Of a stretch of 64,000 nt of DNA, positions 1 through 8,841 are shown in pieces. The notes beneath the pieces are model-generated. The model had not been told where the DNA came from. It saw nothing but the letters and a program-made list of their open reading frames with translations, and made no database searches. This DNA is from Lutibaculum baratangense AMV1 (lineage in GTDB: Bacteria; Pseudomonadota; Alphaproteobacteria; Rhizobiales; Tepidamorphaceae). The stretch lies in contig NZ_AWXZ01000013.1 of assembly GCF_000496075.1 (NCBI RefSeq), positions 186,001-250,000 on the forward strand, in the 5' to 3' direction. Every line of letters starts with the position of its first letter. Position 1 is the stretch's first letter. The position numbers and the translations under genes were made by a program.

Positions 1-17
1 GCTCAGCACACCCCTGA

Positions 18-992
18 TCAGGCCGGTGCGGCTTCCCTCCCGCGTGCGGACGTGACGATCGCTTCAAAGCCCGGCCACGTCTTCGATTCCACGAGTTCCC
101 GAGCTGTTTCCTTGATCTCGCTCGCGACCACCGCCGCGGCCGTCGTCAGGCGGTCGGGGGGAAGGGAGTAGAGAAAGTTGCGGCGCCGGAAATGGGCGTC
201 CGAGATCGACAGCGATCGCCACGAGCGCCCCCGCGCACCTTCCTGCATGACGGCGCCCATCGGCTTTATAGTCGCCCCGATTTCGTTGTAGACGCAGTTC
301 ATCAAGAGGGCGAGGCTGTCGATCTCCGCGACCACGTTGGTGGACAGACTGCGGCTGGCGAACTCGGCCGCGATGCGCTGCCTGAGGCCGTGCGAACCCG
401 TCGGCAGGATCAGCGGAATGGCCGAAGCCTCGGCAATGGTGATCGAGGTCAGCCCCTTCCGAACGAAGCGGCTGTGCTCCGGCACCATCAGGAACAATTC
501 CTCCACCAGCAGCGGCTCGGTGCTGAGGTCGGGCGACACGTCGTCGCCGAACAACACCGAGAGGTCGAGCTGTCCGAGCCGCATGAGCTGGCCGATATGG
601 CCACTCATGCCCTCCACGACGTTCAGAAGGATGCTGGGGTAGCGCTCGCGGATGCGCTGCACGAGGGTTAGGCCGATCGCGGCGACGGTCGTCGCCGGCA
701 GCCCGACCGTCACCATGCCCTGAACCTCGCCCGCCTGGCTGCGCGCGATCGTGACCGCCTGGTCGAGCTGGCGCAGCAGGAAGCGCGCGTGGTGGTAGAG
801 GGCGAGCCCGTTTTCGGTCGGCCGCACCCCCTTCGACGAGCGGAGGAGCAGGGGCTTGCCGACCAGATCCTCGAGCTTTGAAAGTTGCTGGCTCAGAGCG
901 GGCTGCGCAACGTGGAGCTGTCGCGATGCCTTGGAGAGGCTGCCGCATTCGATGATCTGCACGAAGTAGCGGAGCTGGCGGATATCCATCAT
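18..992 (-). CDS. LysR family transcriptional regulator
   Basis: A cytoplasmic DNA-binding regulator of 324 residues, the usual LysR length. The winged helix-turn-helix occupies about residues 3-62 (RYFVQIIECGSLSKASRQL followed by a QPALSQQLSKLE recognition helix). A periplasmic-binding-like effector domain fills about residues 92-300. Two adjacent ATG codons (992 and 989) are possible starts. It is transcribed divergently from the branched-chain-type ABC transporter and dehydrogenase operon starting at 1163, so it probably controls that operon in response to its substrate or a metabolite. The 170 bp between them hold two GCTTAT-containing direct repeats (about 1028-1036 and 1060-1069) that could belong to its operator. 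The effector is unknown. Confidence 0.9.
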   Translation of the reverse strand: MMDIRQLRYFVQIIECGSLSKASRQLHVAQPALSQQLSKLEDLVGKPLLLRSSKGVRPTENGLALYHHARFLLRQLDQAVTIARSQAGEVQGMVTVGLPATTVAAIGLTLVQRIRERYPSILLNVVEGMSGHIGQLMRLGQLDLSVLFGDDVSPDLSTEPLLVEELFLMVPEHSRFVRKGLTSITIAEASAIPLILPTGSHGLRQRIAAEFASRSLSTNVVAEIDSLALLMNCVYNEIGATIKPMGAVMQEGARGRSWRSLSISDAHFRRRNFLYSLPPDRLTTAAAVVASEIKETARELVESKTWPGFEAIVTSARGREAAPA

Positions 993-1162
993 GCCGTTAG
1001 GAAAGCGCAGCTCGGGGTATATGTCCAGCTTATGCCCATGCTCGCAAATCCTTACTTCCGCTTATCGCCAGCGGGGAGTACCTTCTTCATGCACAGCCCC
1101 GGGACTGTCGGCAGCTCGATCGCGGGGAACAAAGAACGATGGCTGCTCGAGGGAGGAAGATG

Positions 1163-2434
1163 ATGAACAAGAGTGTCACCACGCCTCTGCGGCAGGCGGG
1201 GCCGCCGAGCCGTAGAACCATCCTCAAGACTGGCGCCGGCCTGGCCGCGACGGCCGCATTCGGCTTTCCGGGAATCCTGCGCGCCCAGTCGGATGTCATC
1301 CAGATCGGGCACCTCGCCCCGATGACCGGCTTCCTCGGTGCGCTCGGCGACTATGCGGTGCTCGGCATCCAGATGGCGGCAGAAGAGATCAACGCGGCCG
1401 GCGGCGTTACGGGCCGCGAGATCCGCGTCTCCTCGGAGGACTCCATCAACCCGGATACCGGCGCCACCAAGGCGCAGCGTATGATCGAGCGCGACGGGGC
1501 GCAGGTGCTGCTCGGCGAGATCAGCTCGGCCACGGCGCTCGCCATCTCGCAGGTCGCCGCCCGCAACAAGAAGCTCTTCATCGCCACGGGGCCGCGCTCC
1601 GACACGTTGCGCGGCTCGAGCTGCAACCGCTACCTCTTCTGCAGCGACATCCCGAACACGGTGATGGTCAACGCCGTCGGCAGCGCGCTGAAGCGCGACG
1701 AAATGGTCGACGGCAAGAAGTTCTACACGCTGACGGCCGACTACGTGTTCGGCCACGACCTCCTGCGCGCGGCGAAGGCTTTCTTCGACGCGAACGGGGG
1801 CGAGCTGATCGGTGACGAGCTGATCGCCACCGACGTCACGGATTTCAGTCCGTTCCTGCTGAAGATCCGGCAGGCGCAGCCCGACGTCGTCTGCGCCAAC
1901 CTCGCCGGCAACCAGGTGACGAACCTGATGAAGCAATACGCCGAGTTCGGCCTGCCGTTCCCGATCGTGGGCTTCAACCTGAACACGGCAGACGCCTGGG
2001 CGGCCGGCCCCGGCAACCTGTCGGGCACCTGGCCTACCGTCTGGTACCACACGCTCGAGGTGCCGGGCTCGCAGAAGTTCGTCGAGGACTTCACGGCGAA
2101 GTACGGCAAGCTGCCGGAGAACCATGCCTGGATCGAGTACATCTCGCTCAAGATGCTCGCCCAGGCGATGGAGGAGACGCAGTCGACCGACAGCGAGAAG
2201 ATAATCGACTATTTCGAGAGCGGCGCGAAGTTTGACATACTGAAGGCTCGCGAGGCCTACTTCCGCGGCTGGGACCACCAGCTCATCCAGGAGGCCTATC
2301 CGTTCACGGTGAAGCCCGAGAGCGAAATGGCCGACGAGCAGGACATGCTCGTCCTCGGCGAGGCCGTGCCCGCTCCCGACCAGGATCTCGAGTCGATCTA
2401 CCCGAGCGCGGAGCAGAACCCCTGCCAGCTCTGA
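1163..2434 (+). CDS. ABC transporter substrate-binding protein, branched-chain amino acid (LivJ) type
   Basis: Periplasmic ligand-binding protein of about 423 residues for the permease and ATPase domains encoded directly downstream. The N-terminus carries a twin-arginine signal (SRRTILK, arginines at residues 17-18, then a hydrophobic stretch ending FGFPGILRAQ), so Tat export is predicted. The mature part begins IQIGHLAPMTGFLGALG, typical of type I periplasmic-binding proteins of the LivJ/AmiC class. The start is placed at 1163 because GGAGG at 1152-1156 lies six bases upstream; ATG at 1160 and 1139 are less well spaced. The ligand cannot be read from sequence; the linked aldehyde dehydrogenase and SDR suggest a catabolised alcohol, aldehyde or acid rather than an amino acid. 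Confidence 0.92.
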   Translation: MNKSVTTPLRQAGPPSRRTILKTGAGLAATAAFGFPGILRAQSDVIQIGHLAPMTGFLGALGDYAVLGIQMAAEEINAAGGVTGREIRVSSEDSINPDTGATKAQRMIERDGAQVLLGEISSATALAISQVAARNKKLFIATGPRSDTLRGSSCNRYLFCSDIPNTVMVNAVGSALKRDEMVDGKKFYTLTADYVFGHDLLRAAKAFFDANGGELIGDELIATDVTDFSPFLLKIRQAQPDVVCANLAGNQVTNLMKQYAEFGLPFPIVGFNLNTADAWAAGPGNLSGTWPTVWYHTLEVPGSQKFVEDFTAKYGKLPENHAWIEYISLKMLAQAMEETQSTDSEKIIDYFESGAKFDILKAREAYFRGWDHQLIQEAYPFTVKPESEMADEQDMLVLGEAVPAPDQDLESIYPSAEQNPCQL

Positions 2435-2535
2435 GGGAGTGACCCAGCGGGAGGCTATCCGCCTCCCGCCTCCACACGGTGGTCCAGGGTGCCGCATCGA
2501 CGGCTCCGGCCGACCTTGAACCCAACGGAACAGGC

Positions 2536-3414
2536 ATGCAGTTCGTCTTCCTGCTCGAGCAGGTCGTCAACGGCCTCGTGCTCGGGGGCTACTACCTGCT
2601 GATCGCGCTCGGCCTGTCGCTGATCTTCAGCGTCGGTGGCATCGTGAACCTGGCGCACGGCGCGTTCTACGCACTAGGCGCCTATATCGCCGTGACGTTG
2701 GGCAACCATATCGGCTTCGGTCCCGCCACGGCGATCTCCCCGGTGCTCGTGGCGCTCATCGGGATTGCCTTCGAGCGCTTCATTCTGCGCCGGTTCTACC
2801 AGCAGGACCCGATCCTGAGCCTGCTCGTCACCTTTGGTCTGGCGATGGTGGCTGAGCAGCTCATCCGCATCGTCTGGGGAGCGCCGCCTCTGTCCGTCTC
2901 GATCCCGGGCGCCCTGCGCGGGCCCGTCATCGTGGGCCCGTTCCTGTTCTCGCAATACCGCCTGATGATGCTCGCGATCGTCGCCCTCGTGCTCGTCGGA
3001 CTGTGGCTTCTCCTGCAGAAGACCTCGTTCGGTCGCGTCGTTCGTGCGGGTATCCAGCGGCCGGACATGGTGGCCGCGCTCGGCATCAGGCTGCAGCCCT
3101 ACATGACGGCGGTCGTGATGCTCGGTGTCGGCATGGCTGCTCTCGGCGGCGCGCTCTTCGCACCGATCACGATCGTCCATCCCGCAATGGGCGCCGAGAT
3201 CATCACCGTCGCCTTCGTCGTCGTCATCATCGGCGGGCTCGGCAGCTTCTGGGGCGTCGTGCTCGCGGCGCTGCTCGTCGGCGTCGTGCGCGGCGTGACG
3301 ATCCACTTCGTGCCGGCCGCGGGCGAGGCCTCGATGTACGTGCTGATGTTCCTCGTGCTCCTTCTGCGTCCGCGCGGCCTGCTCGGCGAGCCGATCGAGA
3401 AGTTCGAACAATGA
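2536..3414 (+). CDS. Branched-chain amino acid-type ABC transporter permease (LivH-like)
   Basis: Inner-membrane permease of about 292 residues with some eight hydrophobic segments. It contains the family hallmarks NGLVLGGYYLLIALGLSLIF near the N-terminus, NLAHGAFYALGAY, and a C-terminal RPRGLLGEP. ATG 2536 is chosen over the in-frame GTG at 2479 because the protein then starts exactly where LivH proteins do. Its stop overlaps the start of the next gene (ATGA at 3411-3414), which implies translational coupling. It should pair with the permease domain at the N-terminus of the next protein to form the membrane channel. Confidence 0.92.
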   Translation: MQFVFLLEQVVNGLVLGGYYLLIALGLSLIFSVGGIVNLAHGAFYALGAYIAVTLGNHIGFGPATAISPVLVALIGIAFERFILRRFYQQDPILSLLVTFGLAMVAEQLIRIVWGAPPLSVSIPGALRGPVIVGPFLFSQYRLMMLAIVALVLVGLWLLLQKTSFGRVVRAGIQRPDMVAALGIRLQPYMTAVVMLGVGMAALGGALFAPITIVHPAMGAEIITVAFVVVIIGGLGSFWGVVLAALLVGVVRGVTIHFVPAAGEASMYVLMFLVLLLRPRGLLGEPIEKFEQ

Positions 3415-5945
3415 TCGCAAGCGCGCCTGCTAAATACCGGCCGCTCCTCGTCGCGGCGATCGGTCTCGTCGTCCTACCCTTCGCGACGCAGTCGATCGGG
3501 TTGACGGTCAACACGGCGTCCGTCCTCGTGATCCTGGCGATGGCGGCCCTCGGCCTCAACATACTGATCGGCTACACCGGCCTCGTCTCGTTCGGCCACG
3601 GCGCCTTCTTCGGCATCGGAGCCTACGGGGCGGCGCTGGCGCAGAAGCACTGGCTGCCGGACCAGATCCTTCTTCCGCTCCTCCTCGGGACACTGCTCAC
3701 GGCGGCGGTCGCCCTGCCGATCGGGCTGTTGATCCTACGGAGGCGCGGCGTCTACTTCGCCCTGATGACGCTCGCGCTCTCCGCGCTCGCCTACACGATC
3801 GCCTTCCGCTGGACGGCGGTGACGGGCGGCGAGGACGGCCTCGGCGGGCTGACGCGCGGCTCGATCGGCCCGATCCACCTGGACGACGCCCGCGCCTACT
3901 ACATCTTCGTCGCGCTCATCGGCTTCGCCGTGCTCTTCGGCATCCTGCGGGTCCTGCGCTCGCCGTTCGGGCACGTGCTGGTGGCGATCCGCGAGAACCA
4001 GGCGCGGGCGATCTTCCAGGGCTATCCGGTGCAGCGCTACAAGCTCGCCGCCTTCGTCCTGTCGGCCGCGATAACCGGCCTCGCCGGCGGGCTGTCCGGC
4101 TTCCAGCACTACATCGTCTCCGCCGAGGCGACCTCGGTCGAGATGTCGGGCGAGCTTCTGGCGATGGTCGTCATCGGCGGCATGCACAACATCCTCGGCC
4201 CGGCGCTGGGCGTCGTCTTCTTCATCCTGTTCCGCGAGCTGTTCTCGATCTGGACGGGCGACTGGCTCCTCTGGTTCGGCCTGATCTTCGTCGCCTTCAT
4301 CATGTTCTCGCCGGAAGGGCTCGTCGGCGCCTGGAAGCAGGCGACCAGGCGCTGGCGCCAGGAGCCGCAGGAAAGCGCGGCGATGAGCCGGCGGAAGATC
4401 TACGAGGGGCTGTCCCTTCCCTCCTTCCTGACCCCCCAGAGGCGCGAAGGCAGGGTGCTCGAGGCCGACGCGATCTCGAAGAACTTCGGCGGGATCAGGG
4501 CCGTGTCAAGTGCCAGTCTGACGATGGACGCGGGCGAGATCCACGCGCTGATCGGTCCGAACGGCGCCGGCAAGACGACCTTCTTCAACCTCGTCTCGGG
4601 GGCATATGCGCCGACGAGCGGCACGGTGCGCCTGCACGGCCGGGAGATCCACGGTCTGCCGACGCACGAGATCTGCCAGCAGGGGCTCGCGCGCTCGTTC
4701 CAGATCACGAATCTCTTCAAGAACCTGACGATCTACGAGAACCTGCGCCTGTCGGCCCAGGCCCGCCACTCCGGCCGATTCGACGCCTGGCGCGACATCG
4801 ACGCCTATCCGGAGCTTCACCAGGACACGCGCGAGCTCGTGCGCTTCCTCGGGCTCGAGGGGATCGAGGACATCAAGGGCGGCGACCTCTCCTATGGCGG
4901 CCAGCGTCTCGTCGACCTCGGCATCGCGCTCGCCTCGCGGCCGCAGATCCTGCTGCTCGACGAGCCGCTCGCCGGCCTCGCGGCGGCCGAGCGCGAGCGC
5001 GTGTCGCACCTCGTGAAGACGGTCGCCTCGAACATCCCCGTGCTCATCGTCGAGCACGACATCGACCGGGTCCTCGGCTTCTCCCACCGTGTCACGGTGA
5101 TGAACGACGGGCAGGTGCTCGTGACGGGAAGCCCGGAGGAGATCCGCTCCGACAAGAGGGTGCAGGAGATCTACACGGGGACCGGCACGCCCGCCGTCAC
5201 CGGTCGCGCCCCGGCGGGCTCGGAGCCCCGGAAGGTGCTGCTCGCGGTCGAGGGGGTCAACACCTTCTACGGCAAGAGCCACATCATCAACGACGCGTCG
5301 CTTCAGGTCCGGAAGGGCGAGATCGTCGCGCTTCTCGGCCGCAACGGCGCGGGCAAGTCGACTTTCCTCAAGACGGTCGCCGGACTGGTGCCGGCCGCCT
5401 CCGGCAGCGTCACGTTCGATGGCGGAGAGATCGTCGGCAAGCAGGCGCCGGACATCGCGCGCATGGGCCTTTCCTACGTGCCACAGGGCAGGGGCATCTT
5501 CGCCGGCATGACCGTCGCGGAGAATCTGAGCCTCGGTCGTCTCGCCCGCGCAACCGGCGGCGCGACCGGCGTCGTGTGGAGCCAGGAGAAGATCCTCGAC
5601 ATGTTCCCGCGCCTCGCCGAGCGGCGCGACACCTATGCCGACTTCCTCTCGGGCGGCGAGCAGCAGATGCTCGCAGTCGCCCGGGCGCTGTCCGGAGACA
5701 CCCGACTCCTGCTCCTCGATGAACCCTTCGAGGGCCTCGCGCCGACGGTCGTGGAGGAGCTGTTCACCGTGTTCGACCGGCTCCGCAAGGAGGTCTCGAT
5801 CCTCATCGTCGAGCACAATCTCGACCTCGTGCTCGCCCTGGCGGACCGCGTCTTCGCGCTCGAGCGTGGCGCGGTGTTCCACGAGGGCCCGGCGGCCGCA
5901 CTCCTCGACGATCTCGAATACCGGAAGGAAATCCTGTGGCTCTAA
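3411..5945 (+). CDS. Fused LivM permease - LivG ATPase - LivF ATPase
   Basis: One uninterrupted reading frame of 844 residues carries three subunits that are usually separate. Residues 1 to about 325 are a LivM-type permease (GLNILIGYTGLVSFGHGAFF). About 350-590 is a LivG-type ATPase with Walker A GPNGAGKT at 382-389, signature LSYGGQ at 493-498 and Walker B ILLLDEPLAG. About 605-844 is a LivF-type ATPase with Walker A GRNGAGKS at 643-650, signature LSGGEQ at 746-751 and Walker B LLLLDEPFEG. An internal ATG at 4383 marks the permease/ATPase junction, but no stop intervenes. With the LivH-like permease and the Tat-exported binding protein, this gives a full transporter from only three polypeptides. 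Confidence 0.92.
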   Translation: MIASAPAKYRPLLVAAIGLVVLPFATQSIGLTVNTASVLVILAMAALGLNILIGYTGLVSFGHGAFFGIGAYGAALAQKHWLPDQILLPLLLGTLLTAAVALPIGLLILRRRGVYFALMTLALSALAYTIAFRWTAVTGGEDGLGGLTRGSIGPIHLDDARAYYIFVALIGFAVLFGILRVLRSPFGHVLVAIRENQARAIFQGYPVQRYKLAAFVLSAAITGLAGGLSGFQHYIVSAEATSVEMSGELLAMVVIGGMHNILGPALGVVFFILFRELFSIWTGDWLLWFGLIFVAFIMFSPEGLVGAWKQATRRWRQEPQESAAMSRRKIYEGLSLPSFLTPQRREGRVLEADAISKNFGGIRAVSSASLTMDAGEIHALIGPNGAGKTTFFNLVSGAYAPTSGTVRLHGREIHGLPTHEICQQGLARSFQITNLFKNLTIYENLRLSAQARHSGRFDAWRDIDAYPELHQDTRELVRFLGLEGIEDIKGGDLSYGGQRLVDLGIALASRPQILLLDEPLAGLAAAERERVSHLVKTVASNIPVLIVEHDIDRVLGFSHRVTVMNDGQVLVTGSPEEIRSDKRVQEIYTGTGTPAVTGRAPAGSEPRKVLLAVEGVNTFYGKSHIINDASLQVRKGEIVALLGRNGAGKSTFLKTVAGLVPAASGSVTFDGGEIVGKQAPDIARMGLSYVPQGRGIFAGMTVAENLSLGRLARATGGATGVVWSQEKILDMFPRLAERRDTYADFLSGGEQQMLAVARALSGDTRLLLLDEPFEGLAPTVVEELFTVFDRLRKEVSILIVEHNLDLVLALADRVFALERGAVFHEGPAAALLDDLEYRKEILWL

Positions 5946-5966
5946 ACAGCTTCGTGGGGTCGTGAC

Positions 5967-7427
5967 GTGACCGGGATCAGCTTGAAGGCGGGCGACCGTG
6001 TGAGCCCCGAGGGCGACTACCAGCTTCTCCTCGACGGGGCGTGGTGGGACGGCGAGGGCGAGACCGTCGAGGTGCTCGACAAATATCGGCTCGAGCCCTT
6101 TGCCACCGTGAGGTCCGCCAGCCACGCACAGGTGACGGCGATGGTGGACGCCGCGTGCGCTGCCTTCCGCCGCGGCGCCCCCGTCGCCTACGAGCGGGGC
6201 GCGGTGCTGGAACGCGCGGCCGCCCTCGTGGAGGAGAGGCGCACGCTCTTCGTGCGGGCGATGCAGGCGGAGGCCGGCTTCACCTTCACCGACGCGAACG
6301 GCGAGGTCTCGCGCTGCGTGCAAACGCTCAAGCTCTCGGGCGAGGAGGCCAGGCGTCTCGCCGGCGACATCGTGCCCTTGGAGGGTGCGCCGGGGCAGGC
6401 GGGCCGCTTCGCCTTCACGTTGCGCGTGCCGCTCGGCGTGGTGGCGGCCATCACCCCGTTCAACTCGCCGCTCAACACCGTGGCGCACAAGGTCGGTCCG
6501 GCCTTCGCCGCCGGCAACGCGGTCGTCCTCAAGCCGTCTTCGCTGACGCCGGTCACGGCCTGCCTGCTCGCGGAGTCGCTCGTCGATGCGGGTCTGCCGC
6601 AGGGCTTCCTGTCGGTCCTGCACGGCCCGGGCGGCGTGGCGCGTCACCTGATCGCCGACGAGCGCGTGAGCTTCTTCGCCTTCACCGGGAGCACCGAGGT
6701 GGGCCTGAGCATTCAGCGGGCGGCGGGCCTGCGACGCACGCAGATGGAGCTCGGCTCGATCGCTTTCTCGATCGTGTGCGACGACGCCGATCTCGAGCGC
6801 GCGCTGCCGAAGATCGTCGGCGCCGGCTACCGCAAGGCCGGGCAGGTCTGCACCTCTGTGCAGATGCTGCTCGTGCACGACAAGGTGTTGGCCGAGATGC
6901 GCGACCGGCTCGTGCCGCTCGTCGAGGCGCTGCTATACGGAGATCCCCATGTGGAGGGCACGTCGGTCGGCCCGCTGATCAGCGAGAGGGAGGCGGCGCG
7001 CGTCGAAGCGTGGATCGGAGAGGCGATGGCCGGAGGCACCACGCGCCTCGTCGGTGGTGCACGCGACCGCGCCGTCGTCCCGCCGACACTCCTGGCCGAC
7101 ATCGCCCCCTCGATGCGGGTCGGCTGCGCAGAGGTGTTCGGCCCGGTCGTGAGCCTCGCGTCGTTCGACACGCTCGACGAGGCGATCGATCGGGTGAACG
7201 CGACCCCCTATGGGCTCGCCACGGGCATCTTCACGAACCGGCTCGGCGATGCGTTCCGTGCTGCGCGCCAGCTCCAGGTCGGCGGCGTCCACGTCAACGA
7301 GACGTCGAGCTCGCGCGTCGACATGATGCCTTATGGCGGCTCGAAGGACTCGGGCTTCGGGCGGGAGGGGCCGCGCTATGCCATCCACGAGATGACAGAG
7401 GAGCGGGTGGTCTCGGTCACCGTCTGA
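5967..7427 (+). CDS. NAD(P)-dependent aldehyde dehydrogenase family protein
   Basis: Soluble oxidoreductase of 486 residues that should oxidise an aldehyde to the acid. The catalytic cysteine is C295 in GQVCTSVQ and the general-base glutamate is E261 in MELGS, where the family normally has ELGG. The cofactor-binding motif ITPFNSPLNTVAHKV and the FTGSTEVG turn are present. The start is a GTG at 5967, 21 bases after the transporter stop, so it is probably co-transcribed with the ABC genes and the SDR that follows. The substrate is probably derived from the compound imported by that transporter. Identity within the superfamily (lactaldehyde, succinate semialdehyde or glyceraldehyde-3-phosphate-like) is open. 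Confidence 0.9.
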   Translation: MTGISLKAGDRVSPEGDYQLLLDGAWWDGEGETVEVLDKYRLEPFATVRSASHAQVTAMVDAACAAFRRGAPVAYERGAVLERAAALVEERRTLFVRAMQAEAGFTFTDANGEVSRCVQTLKLSGEEARRLAGDIVPLEGAPGQAGRFAFTLRVPLGVVAAITPFNSPLNTVAHKVGPAFAAGNAVVLKPSSLTPVTACLLAESLVDAGLPQGFLSVLHGPGGVARHLIADERVSFFAFTGSTEVGLSIQRAAGLRRTQMELGSIAFSIVCDDADLERALPKIVGAGYRKAGQVCTSVQMLLVHDKVLAEMRDRLVPLVEALLYGDPHVEGTSVGPLISEREAARVEAWIGEAMAGGTTRLVGGARDRAVVPPTLLADIAPSMRVGCAEVFGPVVSLASFDTLDEAIDRVNATPYGLATGIFTNRLGDAFRAARQLQVGGVHVNETSSSRVDMMPYGGSKDSGFGREGPRYAIHEMTEERVVSVTV

Positions 7428-7478
7428 CTGCGCCCCGCGCCAAGATTCCAGAACGAACGGGAACACCAGGAAGCGAAC

Positions 7479-8195
7479 ATGAGCAAGAAAACGGCCCTCG
7501 TCTTCGGCGGCTCGCGCGGCATCGGCGCGGCAACGGTGACGGCGCTTGCAGCCGACGGCTTCGACGTCGCCTGCACCTATGTCAGCAGCAAGCCCGAGGC
7601 CGCCGCCACGGGCGCGCGGGTGGAGGCCTACCAGGTCGACATCTGCAAGCCGAACGAGGTCGCAGACGTCTTCCAGCGCTTCGAGGCGGATTTCGGCAGC
7701 CGGCCGGACTGCGTGGTCGCGAATGCCGGGATCAACGTGCCGCCGGGGCCGATCGGCCAGTTCGACCCGGAGAGCTTCCGGCGGCTGGTCGAGGTGAACA
7801 TCGTCGGCGCCTTCAACATCCTCCACGAGGCGGCGAACCGGGTGTCGGACGGCGGCACGATCATCGCGCTCACGACCTCGCTCGTGCGACACGCGGCGCC
7901 GGGCATCGGCGCCTACAGCGCGACGAAGGCCGCCGTCGAGTGCCTGGTGCGTTCGATGGCGAAGGAGCTCGCCGGACGCGGGGTGCGGGTCAATGCCGTC
8001 GCGCCGGGGCCGGTCGACACCGATCTCTTCCGCGCCGGCAAGAACGAGGAGGCGTTGAAGCGCTCGGCCTCGATGAGCCCGTTCAACCGGGTCGGCCGTC
8101 CCGAGGAGATCGCCGCGGTGATCGCCTTCCTGGCGTCGGAGAAGGCGTCGTGGGTGCACGGCCAGATCGTGCAGCCGAATGGCGGCCTGATCTGA
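7479..8195 (+). CDS. SDR family NAD(P)-dependent oxidoreductase
   Basis: Classical short-chain dehydrogenase of 238 residues. The dinucleotide motif GGSRGIG is at residues 10-16, NAG at 82-84, and the catalytic Ser134, Tyr146 and Lys150 (AYSATK). The C-terminus has the usual PGPVDTD and a GGLI ending. It lies 51 bp after the aldehyde dehydrogenase on the same strand, so the two are likely consecutive steps (alcohol or keto group, then aldehyde) in the pathway fed by the transporter. It converges on aroQ, with only 23 bp between the stops. Confidence 0.9.
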   Translation: MSKKTALVFGGSRGIGAATVTALAADGFDVACTYVSSKPEAAATGARVEAYQVDICKPNEVADVFQRFEADFGSRPDCVVANAGINVPPGPIGQFDPESFRRLVEVNIVGAFNILHEAANRVSDGGTIIALTTSLVRHAAPGIGAYSATKAAVECLVRSMAKELAGRGVRVNAVAPGPVDTDLFRAGKNEEALKRSASMSPFNRVGRPEEIAAVIAFLASEKASWVHGQIVQPNGGLI

Positions 8196-8218
8196 GCCCG
8201 GTCGGCCTGTCGCCTCGG

Positions 8219-8662
8219 CTAATCGGCCCCGATCAGCGCCGCGACCCGCTGCAGGGCGAGCAGGTAGCCCTGCGTGCCGCAGCCGGCGATCACGCCGTCG
8301 GCCCTGAGCGACACGTAGGAGTGGTGCCGGAAGGTCTCGCGCTTGTGGACGTTCGAGATGTGCACCTCGATCACCGGCCCGTCGAAGGCGTTCAGCGCAT
8401 CAAGGATCGCGACGGAGGTGTGGGTGAAAGCGGCGGGGTTCATGATGATGCCGGCCGCGTCCTCGCGCGCCTGGTGGATCCAGCCGATGATCTCGTGCTC
8501 GGCGTTCGACTGGTGAAACCGGATCTCGACGCCTGCCGCGGCACCCGCCTGGCGGCAGGCGGCCTCGACGTCGGCGAGCGTCTCGCTTCCATAGATCTCG
8601 GGCTGGCGCTTCCCCAGCAGGTTCAGGTTCGGCCCGTTGATGACGTAGACGGTCTTCGACAC
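8219..8662 (-). CDS. aroQ: Type II 3-dehydroquinate dehydratase
   Basis: Interconverts 3-dehydroquinate and 3-dehydroshikimate, the third step of the shikimate pathway; the same reaction is used in quinate catabolism. It is 147 residues, the normal type II size. The N-terminus [18 protein letters not shown] carries catalytic Arg19 and Tyr24. [12 protein letters not shown] and [11 protein letters not shown] hold the substrate-binding Asn, His and Arg residues. In many alphaproteobacteria aroQ sits beside accB/accC; here it lies between an uptake/dehydrogenase operon and a leaderless binding-protein homologue, so a catabolic role is possible. It could equally be the only biosynthetic copy. Confidence 0.95.
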   Translation of the reverse strand: MSKTVYVINGPNLNLLGKRQPEIYGSETLADVEAACRQAGAAAGVEIRFHQSNAEHEIIGWIHQAREDAAGIIMNPAAFTHTSVAILDALNAFDGPVIEVHISNVHKRETFRHHSYVSLRADGVIAGCGTQGYLLALQRVAALIGAD

Positions 8663-8841
8663 GCGGTTTCCCCGGCGGCTAGAGTTAGCGATGACGCTGC
8701 GGCCGGTTCCTTATAGCGGGCCGACGCTCACCTGGGCGAGCCCCGGGATCGACGCGTGATCCGCTCTCGACGCGCCGCAGCTCGCGGCTTAAGCAGGAGC
8801 GGCGGGGGACTCCCGTGAAGGACAATGAGGAAAGACAAGCG

